Shown: positions 1-5,807 of the stretch, piece after piece
Layout: every line of letters starts with the position of its first letter
Numbering within the stretch: the stretch's first letter is position 1
Assembly (NCBI GenBank): GCA_023301405.1
Contig: JALZUX010000089.1
Location: 1 to 6,536, forward strand
Direction of reading: 5' to 3'
DNA length: 6,536 bases
Origin: Granulosicoccaceae bacterium
Lineage (GTDB): Bacteria > Pseudomonadota > Gammaproteobacteria > Granulosicoccales > Granulosicoccaceae
Translations under genes and position numbers: made by a program
Notes under the pieces: generated by a model
Seen by the model: only the letters and a program-made list of their open reading frames with translations
Databases searched by the model: none
What the model was told of the DNA's origin: nothing

Positions 1-17
1 TGTTTAGAAAAGACCAT
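1..17 (-). CDS. Possible 5' end of a leftward gene leaving the window
   Basis: On the minus strand an ATG (plus-strand CAT at 15-17) is preceded by AAGG (plus-strand CCTT at 25-28) at a 7-nt spacing, which is a good ribosome-binding site. A TATATT -10-like hexamer lies further upstream (plus-strand AATATA, 45-50), but there is no good -35. Only five codons (M V F S K) are visible before the window edge, so nothing can be said about the product. It may be chance. Confidence 0.2.
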
Positions 18-191
18 TAGTTGACCTTGTAGTTCTTAGCGCACAATATAGTGGCTGTGGAGCATGTTATTTATTAGCAGCTAATGCCTATCGACAACTG
101 CAAAGAGTATGGTTTGAAAGCAGGGGTCAGCAACAAGGCTGATTCATGGTCACCCGCTTCAATCAAACTCGTAAGGAAATACCCTTTGATC

Positions 192-219
192 TTGTTTGAT
201 CAGATATCTGAGTTAAAAT
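192..219 (+). promoter_or_regulatory. Weak candidate promoter for the CYTH gene
   Basis: TTGTTT (192-197) and TAAAAT (214-219, five of six matches to the -10 consensus) are separated by 16 bp. Transcription would begin near 226, about 140 nt before the GTG start at 367. The -35 match is poor (three of six), so this is only the best of several weak options; TTGACC at 21-26 followed by CACAAT at 42-47 is another. Confidence 0.2.
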
Positions 220-366
220 CAGATCACTCGCTGCCAGGCAGCCAGCGCATTGATGTGGCGCCGTCGTATTCGGTTTGCCATATCGACTTTATGGGTTCGC
301 CGGTGATGCGGTGTGTGTTTAGTTGGATGCCGATGTGGTGTGATCGTCTTAAGCTTGGAAATCCCA

Positions 367-840
367 GTGATTGAAATTGAACGCAAATTTCTAGTGATCC
401 CCGATCAGTGGCCGCAAGGCCAGAAAAAAATACAAATGCGGCAAGGTTACCTTGCTGACCAAGGGGGGCTTGTTTGTCGAGTTCGACAGAAAAACAATGA
501 CTATTATTTGTCTTTAAAAGCAAGAATAGATACGGTTTCAAGCTATGACTATGAATATCGCATCCCTAGCGAAGACGGCATCACAATGCTTGAGCGGATA
601 TGCACCAAAACGGCGGTATCTAAGCTGCGCCATGAGGTGTTGTTTGGCGGCTTGGTGTGGGAAATCGATGAATTTCAAGGGCTGAATCAAGGGTTGGTAG
701 TCGCTGAAATTGAGTTGCCTGACATCGCACATCCACTAGAACTGCCGCCTTGGGTTTCTTCTGAGGTCAGTGATGATTACCGATATAGAAACTCTGCTCT
801 CTATCAAAATCCTTGGAGCCAGTGGGCAGAAAATACTTGA
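367..840 (+). CDS. CYTH-domain protein, probable inorganic triphosphatase
   Basis: Encodes 157 residues, the usual length of single-domain bacterial CYTH proteins. The family folds as a beta-barrel tunnel that binds triphosphates with divalent metals; short members related to Nitrosomonas NE1496 hydrolyse inorganic tripolyphosphate, and others are class IV adenylate cyclases. Hallmarks visible: ExExK near the N-terminus (E3, E5, K7 in EIERKF), RxR (R38, R40), K51 in LSLK, acidic E63, K86 and R88, the WEIDEF strand (99-103) and AEIEL (E114, E116). The usual KTR is KLR here, with both charged residues kept. I chose the GTG at 367 because it places EIERK at residues 3-7 and has GGA (357-359) 7 nt upstream. 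An in-frame TTG at 355 and an ATG at 313 are alternatives; the latter would add an uncharacteristic Cys-rich leader. Likely cytosolic. It faces the dapE cluster and is probably separately transcribed. Triphosphatase is inferred over cyclase from length and from similarity to the short subfamily. Confidence 0.88.
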   Translation: MIEIERKFLVIPDQWPQGQKKIQMRQGYLADQGGLVCRVRQKNNDYYLSLKARIDTVSSYDYEYRIPSEDGITMLERICTKTAVSKLRHEVLFGGLVWEIDEFQGLNQGLVVAEIELPDIAHPLELPPWVSSEVSDDYRYRNSALYQNPWSQWAENT

Positions 841-873
841 TGATGCATGGCTCAACAATCAGAATTAATCGCT

Positions 874-1998
874 TCAGGTAAGTAGTCTTCGTAATATGTC
901 TGTATAGATGTCGGTGAGTTTTTCCAAGTCGTCGCAAGAAACGCACTCATCTACTTGATGGATGCTTGCGTTGATTGGGCCCAGTTCCAGAACCTCGGCT
1001 CCTGTCGGGGCGATAAATCGGCCGTCAGATGTGCCGCCGGTAGTCGATAGCTGAGTGTTGTAGCCGCACACTTTTTGAATCGATTGCTCGGTGGCTTCTA
1101 CCAACTTTCCGCGACCGGTAATAAAAGGTTGGCCTGATACACGCCAGCTTAAGTCGTAGTCAATATCGAGCTTGTTGAGTATTTCAACAACGCGTTGTTG
1201 TAGTTGTTCGACAGTCACTTCGGTGGAAAATCTAAAGTTGAAGCGCATGCTCAGGTCTGCAGGAATGACGTTGTCTGCGCCAGTGCCAGCGTTTATATTT
1301 GATACCTGAAACGTTGTAGGCGGGAAGAATTCGTTGCCTTGATCCCAGGTTGCGGTGCTTAGCTCAGTGAGCGCGCTTGCCACTAGATGAATGGGGTTGT
1401 TTGCTAGGTGAGGGTAAGCTACATGGCCTTGCTTACCCTTGATGCTTAGTAAGCCATTCATTGAGCCGCGCCGGCCATTTTTAATGATATCGCCAATTTT
1501 GTCGGTGCTCGTTGGCTCGCCGACAATACACCAATCAATCGTGGTGCCGCTTTCAGTGAGGTGTTTAATTACTTTTACAGTGCCGTCTTTTGCTGGGCCT
1601 TCTTCATCGCTAGTGATTAGAAATCCAATCCGTCCTTTTATTTTTTCAGTAGTCATTATGCGTTCAACGGCGACCATCATGGCGGCTATGCTACTTTTCA
1701 TGTCAGCAGCGCCACGCCCAAAGATAGTGCCATCAACAATTTCTGCAGCGAAAGGTGGATGTGTCCAGTGATCAAGAGTTCCCACCGGGACGACATCGGT
1801 ATGACCGGCAAAAACGAATAGCGGCCCATCGCCGTCGGTTACTGACCATAGGTTGCTGACATCGCCAAACGGCAATAGCGTATGTTGAAAGCCAAAAGCT
1901 GAGAGATGGTCTGCAATTATTTTCTGGCAGTCACCATCGTTGGGAGTAATTGAAGGTTGCCTGATTAGCGCCTGAGCCAATTCAATAGTGGTGGACAT
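874..1998 (-). CDS. dapE: Succinyl-diaminopimelate desuccinylase DapE
   Basis: Hydrolyses N-succinyl-LL-2,6-diaminopimelate to LL-diaminopimelate and succinate in the succinylase branch of lysine and peptidoglycan synthesis. It is a cytosolic di-zinc M20 metallohydrolase. The 374-residue length matches the family (about 375). All expected metal and catalytic residues are present at nearly the Haemophilus positions: H66 (GHTDVVP), D99 (GRGAADMK), catalytic E132 and metal ligand E133 (SDEEG), E161 (GEPTS) and H347 (INASIHQ). The dimerisation lid covers about 180-290, with GKQGHVAYP at 188-196, and TGGTSDGRF occurs at 320-328. The frame stays open 40 codons further upstream, inside the end of glnD, but family alignment supports the ATG at 1998 (MSTTIELAQALI). 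That start lies 4 bp after the glnD stop and has no clear Shine-Dalgarno, so translation is probably coupled to glnD. No terminator hairpin is evident after its stop. Confidence 0.97.
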   Translation of the reverse strand: MSTTIELAQALIRQPSITPNDGDCQKIIADHLSAFGFQHTLLPFGDVSNLWSVTDGDGPLFVFAGHTDVVPVGTLDHWTHPPFAAEIVDGTIFGRGAADMKSSIAAMMVAVERIMTTEKIKGRIGFLITSDEEGPAKDGTVKVIKHLTESGTTIDWCIVGEPTSTDKIGDIIKNGRRGSMNGLLSIKGKQGHVAYPHLANNPIHLVASALTELSTATWDQGNEFFPPTTFQVSNINAGTGADNVIPADLSMRFNFRFSTEVTVEQLQQRVVEILNKLDIDYDLSWRVSGQPFITGRGKLVEATEQSIQKVCGYNTQLSTTGGTSDGRFIAPTGAEVLELGPINASIHQVDECVSCDDLEKLTDIYTDILRRLLT

Positions 1999-2002
1999 AT
2001 TT

Positions 2003-4687
2003 TTAGTCGTCGACGTATTTGAGTAGGGATACTTGTAGTGAGTCAAGTACGGTAGGGTTGGTGACTTTTTCTCTGTCAGCAGTTTGAATAAAAAATGCGT
2101 CTTCCGCTGTTTCACCAAGTGTTGCTATATTGGCAGATAAAACACGTATGTTATTTTGTGCAAAACTGTAACCGATGGCGCTGAGTAGGCCGGGGCGATC
2201 TATGGCTTTGATGAATAAGCTGGTGTAATCGTCTGATACTTCGTTGTCGAACCGAATAATCGGTTTGAAATCAAAATGTTTTAATCGACGAGGAGACGGT
2301 AGTGGTGTTGGCCTGCTGAGTGTGTCAGGTGACGATATGGCTTCTATAAGAGTTTTGTAGATATGATCCAAGCGACTTTTGTCTTGAATAGGATCACCGT
2401 CTCGGTCTAGTACAAAAAAAGTATCGAGGGTCTTGCCACGTAAGGAGGTGAGAATCTGAGCGCTTACGATTGTTAAGCTGAGTTGATCAAGAGCTGTAAC
2501 CATGTCGTTGAATATTTGAAAGTAGTTTGCAACGTGTATGAATATTTCGGTAGAGCCTCGTCCTGTTTCACGGCGTAAAAGTACCAGTGGTTCATTTTCC
2601 TCGGCTATTGAAATGTTCACGGCATGCCAACAGATTTCGTCTGCTGTGTATTGCAGGAAGTACCCATCGTCACAATTCTGCCAGAAGTTTGTTAATGCCG
2701 CGTCGCTTATAGGTGTTTCAGCGAGTAGTATTTTTGCATCCCGTTTTTTCTGATTAATGATTTCGATCTTGTCGATTGGATTGTCGAGGCCGCGCTTCAG
2801 TGCTTGTTCAGTGCTGTCGTACAGCTGTCTTAGCAGGTTGGCCTTCCATGAATTCCAAAGCTCCGGGTTAGTGCCGCGAATATCCGCTATGGTCAGAAGG
2901 TAGAGAAAATTCAAATAACGTATCGAGCCTACAAAATGGGCAAAGTCGTTTATTACCTCGGGATCAGATATGTCTTTTCTCTGTGCAGTTGTTGACATAG
3001 TAAGGTGATATCGAATCGTCCACTCAACCAACTTGGTGTCGATGGCATTGAGTCCGTGTTGTATGCAAAAGTCTAATACGTCTTCTGCGCCAAGAACTGA
3101 GTGATCTCCACCGCGACCTTTGGCGATGTCATGAAAAAGCCCGATAATATAGAGCAGTTCGGGTTTTTCGATATTTTGCATGATGCTTGAGCATTCGGGG
3201 TATTCATCATCATGAAGCGGGATTGCAAAGCGACGTAAATTTCGTATCACCATTAACGTGTGTTCATCAACAGTGTAGATATGAAACAGATCGTATTGCA
3301 TGCGGCCTACGATCAATTCAAACTTTGGCAGATACATAGCTAGTACGCCATATCGGTTCATCATGCGAAGTTTGCGAGTTATTTTGTTAGGTTCACGAAA
3401 CAGTTGCAGAAACAAATCTCTGGGTATTAGTTCTGATCTGAAATGGTTGTCTATTAAGTGCAGGTTACTACGTAGCAATCGCAGCGTGTGCGCGCCAATG
3501 CCTTTGATTTCATCGCTTGTTGCAAATACCTGAAAAATTTCTAATAAAGCTGGGGGGTATTTAGTAAACACATGGTCGTGTGCCGCTTCAATGTAATTGT
3601 TTACTAAATTGAATCGTTTGTTTAGCGCGGTTCTTTTAAACATGCGGTCACTGACAAACGCACTTTCCAGTAATTGAAGTAGCATTTCATTCACGCGTTC
3701 AATACGGGTAACGGTTCGATAGTACCGTTGCATGAATTGCTCTACTGCTTCGTTTCCTTCTTCCTGTAGGTGGCCGAAGTCGCTGGCAAGGTCTCGTTGG
3801 TAGTCAAACAGAACTCTGTCTTCTTTGCGGTTACTTTTATAGTGAAGAAGAAATCGAATTTTCCATAGGTAATCGCGACCCTTGGTAAGTTCAATGAGTT
3901 CAGGTTTGGTGAGGTATCCGTCGTTAACCAGCGCTTGAAAGTTAGTGTGTCCATAGTGTCGAATAACGAGCCAGGTAATAGTCTGAATGTCACGAAGCCC
4001 GCCGGGCCCTTCTTTAAGGTTGGGTTCCAGTCGGAAGGCTGAGCCATGAAATTTTATATGCCGCTCACGTTGCTCCTCGCGCTTTGCATAAAAATATTCG
4101 GCTGCGGGCCACATGTGTGAGGGTTCAATTGCTTTGTGGAGGTCGTCAAAGAGTTTGGCAGACCCGCACAGTATTCGGCTCTCTAGCAGATTGGTGATAA
4201 CGGTGACGTCGGCAGTGGCTTCCTTCACGCAGTGGGAAATATCTCTGACGCTATGGCCGACGTCTAAGCCTAAATCCCATAGTGCGGTGATGAACTTACC
4301 AATTTCTTCATCGACGTCTTTATAACTCAGCTCTGTCAGGATTAAAATATCGATATCAGAGTTTGGGTGGAGTTCCGCGCGACCATACCCCCCCACTGCC
4401 ACGAGCGCCAAATAGCCTGTGGCTGCCTGCGGGATAATGCGATCCCAAAGGTGGTTGATTAATGTGTCTGTGATCGCTGACTGCCAGGCGATAAGCTCGC
4501 CGGCCGGAGCGCCTTCGCGAAAAAACTTCATCATTGCTGATCGTGTTTCTTTCAGTGCGTCGCGATAGGCTGTAATTGTTGAGCCCTGCGCCTCGATCTC
4601 TCCGATCATTGAGGGCAGGTGAAGCAGTTCAGCCTGTTGAGTTTGGCTTTCGCTAACTGATGGTTGACGAGATTGTTTCTTTTTCAC
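2003..4687 (-). CDS. glnD: Bifunctional PII uridylyltransferase/uridylyl-removing enzyme GlnD
   Basis: Cytosolic nitrogen sensor: it uridylylates PII proteins (GlnB/GlnK) when glutamine is low and removes UMP when glutamine is high, so steering glutamine synthetase control and NtrC signalling. The 894 residues match the family (about 890). Domain order: nucleotidyltransferase with GGYGR at 99-103 and the catalytic aspartates D111 and D113 in NSDID; the conserved EPNLKEGPGGLRD segment at 221-233; HD hydrolase with H475, H519-D520, K523 and D528-H529; ACT1 at about 712-765; ACT2 at about 821-870 with DRPGLL at 830-835. Both activities look intact. ACT1 has ANYFQIF (720-726) where E. coli has DRPHLF, a divergence that may be a lineage trait. 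The start is GTG at 4687, 9 bp after the map stop, with no evident Shine-Dalgarno; it gives an N-terminus of family-like length. The next in-frame ATG (4609, residue 27) has no better site. A run of seven G codes for part of the GGYGR motif. Confidence 0.97.
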   Translation of the reverse strand: MKKKQSRQPSVSESQTQQAELLHLPSMIGEIEAQGSTITAYRDALKETRSAMMKFFREGAPAGELIAWQSAITDTLINHLWDRIIPQAATGYLALVAVGGYGRAELHPNSDIDILILTELSYKDVDEEIGKFITALWDLGLDVGHSVRDISHCVKEATADVTVITNLLESRILCGSAKLFDDLHKAIEPSHMWPAAEYFYAKREEQRERHIKFHGSAFRLEPNLKEGPGGLRDIQTITWLVIRHYGHTNFQALVNDGYLTKPELIELTKGRDYLWKIRFLLHYKSNRKEDRVLFDYQRDLASDFGHLQEEGNEAVEQFMQRYYRTVTRIERVNEMLLQLLESAFVSDRMFKRTALNKRFNLVNNYIEAAHDHVFTKYPPALLEIFQVFATSDEIKGIGAHTLRLLRSNLHLIDNHFRSELIPRDLFLQLFREPNKITRKLRMMNRYGVLAMYLPKFELIVGRMQYDLFHIYTVDEHTLMVIRNLRRFAIPLHDDEYPECSSIMQNIEKPELLYIIGLFHDIAKGRGGDHSVLGAEDVLDFCIQHGLNAIDTKLVEWTIRYHLTMSTTAQRKDISDPEVINDFAHFVGSIRYLNFLYLLTIADIRGTNPELWNSWKANLLRQLYDSTEQALKRGLDNPIDKIEIINQKKRDAKILLAETPISDAALTNFWQNCDDGYFLQYTADEICWHAVNISIAEENEPLVLLRRETGRGSTEIFIHVANYFQIFNDMVTALDQLSLTIVSAQILTSLRGKTLDTFFVLDRDGDPIQDKSRLDHIYKTLIEAISSPDTLSRPTPLPSPRRLKHFDFKPIIRFDNEVSDDYTSLFIKAIDRPGLLSAIGYSFAQNNIRVLSANIATLGETAEDAFFIQTADREKVTNPTVLDSLQVSLLKYVDD

Positions 4688-4696
4688 GTTGTGAGT

Positions 4697-5473
4697 TTAA
4701 GTTTCTTGCGGAGACAGCGTAAGTAGCTCGTAACCGGATTCGGTCACAAGCACAGTATGCTCCCACTGAGCAGAAAGGCTTCTGTCTTTGGTGACTACAG
4801 TCCAGTCGTCGGGTAGCAGGCGGACCTGGCGTTTGCCTTCGTTAATCATCGGTTCGATGGTGAAGACCATTCCGGCTTCCAGGCTAAGGCCAGTACCGGG
4901 TTTGCCGTAATGTAAGATTTGCGGCTCTTCATGAAACAGGCGGCCGATACCGTGTCCGCAATATTCCCGGACAACGGAGCATCGTTCTCCTTCTGCATAC
5001 TGCTGGATTGCGTGCCCGATGTCGCCTAGGGTTGTGCCTGGCTTTACTATATCGATGCCCTTGTAGAGGCTGTGATAAGCGATTTCGGTAATACGCTTGC
5101 CCTTCACAGTGGGCTCACCAACGTAGTACATACGACTGGTGTCGCCGTGATAGCCATCCTTGATCACTGTGACGTCAATGTTGATGATGTCTTTTTTCTT
5201 CAATACCCGGTCTCCCGGAATGCCGTGGCACACTACATGGTTCAATGATGTGCAGATGGATTTGGGAAAACCACGGTAGTCTAACGGGGCGGGGATCGCG
5301 CCCTGTTTGACGGTGATGTGTTCGTGGCAAATGGCGTTGAGTTCATCTGTGGATACCCCCGCGCGAACATGTTCGCTAATCATGTCGAGTACTTCAGCCG
5401 CCATGCGTCCGGCGACGCGGATTTTTTCGACTTCTTCGGGGGTTTTTATCGGTACACCGTGCGGTCGGCTCAT
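4697..5473 (-). CDS. map: Type I methionine aminopeptidase
   Basis: Removes the initiator methionine from nascent proteins, after deformylation, when the second residue is small. It works in the cytosol on the ribosome. The 258 residues match proteobacterial type Ia enzymes (E. coli 264). All active-site residues are visible: H83 in VVCHGIPG, metal ligands D100 (NIDV), D111 (HGDTS), H174 (GHGIG), E207 (FTIEPM) and E238 (WEHT), plus H181 in FHEEPQ. There is no N-terminal zinc-finger extension. The ATG at 5473 is preceded by AGGA (plus-strand TCCT, 5485-5488) 11 nt upstream, slightly long but usable. It is the first gene of the leftward cluster, followed after 9 bp by glnD, and is divergent from rpsB, as I recall for several gammaproteobacteria. 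Confidence 0.98.
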   Translation of the reverse strand: MSRPHGVPIKTPEEVEKIRVAGRMAAEVLDMISEHVRAGVSTDELNAICHEHITVKQGAIPAPLDYRGFPKSICTSLNHVVCHGIPGDRVLKKKDIINIDVTVIKDGYHGDTSRMYYVGEPTVKGKRITEIAYHSLYKGIDIVKPGTTLGDIGHAIQQYAEGERCSVVREYCGHGIGRLFHEEPQILHYGKPGTGLSLEAGMVFTIEPMINEGKRQVRLLPDDWTVVTKDRSLSAQWEHTVLVTESGYELLTLSPQET

Positions 5474-5530
5474 GCGAAAACTTGTCCTGTAATGCTTATT
5501 GAGTGATGCAGGCAGGGCATCATTGGCATT

Positions 5531-5559
5531 TTTATTGGGTTTGAAGTAAATAATCTCAA
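5531..5559 (-). promoter_or_regulatory. Candidate promoter for map-glnD-dapE
   Basis: Read leftward, TTGAGA (plus-strand TCTCAA, 5554-5559; five of six to the -35 consensus) and AATAAA (plus-strand TTTATT, 5531-5536; four of six) are separated by 17 bp. Transcription would start near 5524, giving a leader of about 50 nt before map. Its position and spacing fit a sigma70 promoter, but the -10 is only moderate. Confidence 0.45.
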
Positions 5560-5564
5560 TTCAG

Positions 5565-5589
5565 CCCTTATTGTATTGGAACAATAGGG
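5565..5589. repeat. Imperfect inverted repeat around the rpsB -35
   Basis: CCCTTATTG (5565-5573) and CAATAGGG (5582-5589) are complementary over 8 bp with one bulged T in the left arm. The spacer TATTGGAA contains the rpsB -35 hexamer (5576-5581), and the left arm begins 6 bp from the map -35. The layout is operator-like, so a regulator could affect both directions, but I do not recognise the site and chance is possible. Confidence 0.4.
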
Positions 5590-5605
5590 GAATCTGGAAT
5601 ATAAT
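5576..5605 (+). promoter_or_regulatory. rpsB promoter (sigma70 type)
   Basis: TTGGAA (5576-5581, four of six to consensus) and a perfect TATAAT (5600-5605) are separated by 18 bp. Transcription is predicted near 5611-5613, giving a leader of about 195 nt before rpsB. A long leader is expected where S2 controls its own mRNA. Confidence 0.75.
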
Positions 5606-5609
5606 TCTG

Positions 5610-5656
5610 GGTTAACCTCGGAAGATTTGCTGCAAAGCACCTTCCGACTCTTAACC
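5610..5656 (+). promoter_or_regulatory. Two-part hairpin at the 5' end of the rpsB leader
   Basis: Outer arms GGTTAA (5610-5615) and TTAACC (5651-5656) pair over 6 bp. After a small internal loop (CC against CTC), TCGGAAG (5618-5624) and CTTCCGA (5641-5647) pair perfectly over 7 bp, with a further TGC/GCA (5628-5630, 5637-5639) inside. It lies at the predicted transcript start and has no following T-run, so it is not a terminator. It may stabilise the mRNA or form part of an S2-binding leader. Confidence 0.6.
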
Positions 5657-5702
5657 GGGCGCAATCGTTAGCCATTAAATTAGATTTTTGGCGAGGCTGC
5701 AA

Positions 5703-5800
5703 ACCGGAATTCACACGCTTCATAGGTAATTGTGCTGCAAGGGTGCCGGTAAAACGGTTGCATGTACAATATGGGGCGGAGGCTCAACCCACAACCGGAA
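5703..5800 (+). promoter_or_regulatory. Putative S2-responsive leader masking the rpsB ribosome-binding site
   Basis: CGGTTG (5755-5760) pairs with CAACCG (5792-5797), overlapping the GGAA Shine-Dalgarno (5797-5800). Stacked directly inside it, TGGG (5772-5775) pairs with CCCA (5788-5791), leaving an 11-nt bulge on the 5' side and a 12-nt loop. CCGGT (5746-5750) can instead pair with ACCGG either at 5794-5798, over the Shine-Dalgarno, or at 5703-5707, away from it, so mutually exclusive folds exist. In E. coli, S2 represses rpsB-tsf through the rpsB leader; assigning that role here is inference from position and structure. Confidence 0.5.
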
Positions 5801-5807
5801 AATGAAT

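Larger units (their letters stand above)
1..366. other. Leading region without a supported gene
   Basis: I see no convincing gene wholly inside this stretch. The longest rightward open frame (84-374) lacks a ribosome-binding site, is rich in Met, Cys and Trp, and resembles no family I know. The overlapping leftward frame down to 224 continues antisense through the CYTH gene and is probably a shadow. Base composition shifts: about 42 percent GC in 61-180 and about 55 percent in 231-350 (hand counts), so the right half could be a gene remnant, but I cannot name it. A short inverted repeat ATCTGA/TCAGAT (about 205-222) lies in the middle with no T-run after it. The region probably holds the CYTH promoter and perhaps a divergent promoter for a leftward gene. 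Confidence 0.5.

Noticed and set aside
313..366. ATG at 313 as the CYTH start
   Set aside because: It adds 18 residues rich in Cys and Val before the ExExK motif, which normally lies within the first ten residues; GTG at 367 has a better-placed GGA.
84..374. Rightward 96-codon frame overlapping the CYTH start by 8 bp
   Set aside because: No ribosome-binding site, odd composition rich in Met, Cys and Trp, and no recognisable motif. The short overlap with the CYTH gene could suggest coupling but is not enough.
224..541. Leftward 105-codon frame
   Set aside because: More than half lies antisense to the well-supported CYTH gene and no family is recognised. The part at 224-360 reads somewhat protein-like, so it is mentioned only as a possible remnant.
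1999..2118. N-terminal extension of DapE by 40 residues
   Set aside because: It would overlap the end of glnD (ACT2 coding sequence), and known DapE proteins begin close to the ATG at 1998 with the same spacing to the metal ligands.
3742..4047. Leftward 101-codon frame inside glnD
   Set aside because: It is an alternative frame on the same strand as the intact GlnD coding sequence, with no start signal or family similarity.
5470..5664. Leftward 64-codon frame upstream of map
   Set aside because: It covers the divergent promoters and rpsB leader in a different frame from map; sequence structure there is better explained by regulation.
5802..5807. ATG at 5802 as the rpsB start
   Set aside because: The GGAA Shine-Dalgarno would be only 1 nt away, and the family N-terminus aligns with the ATG at 5808.
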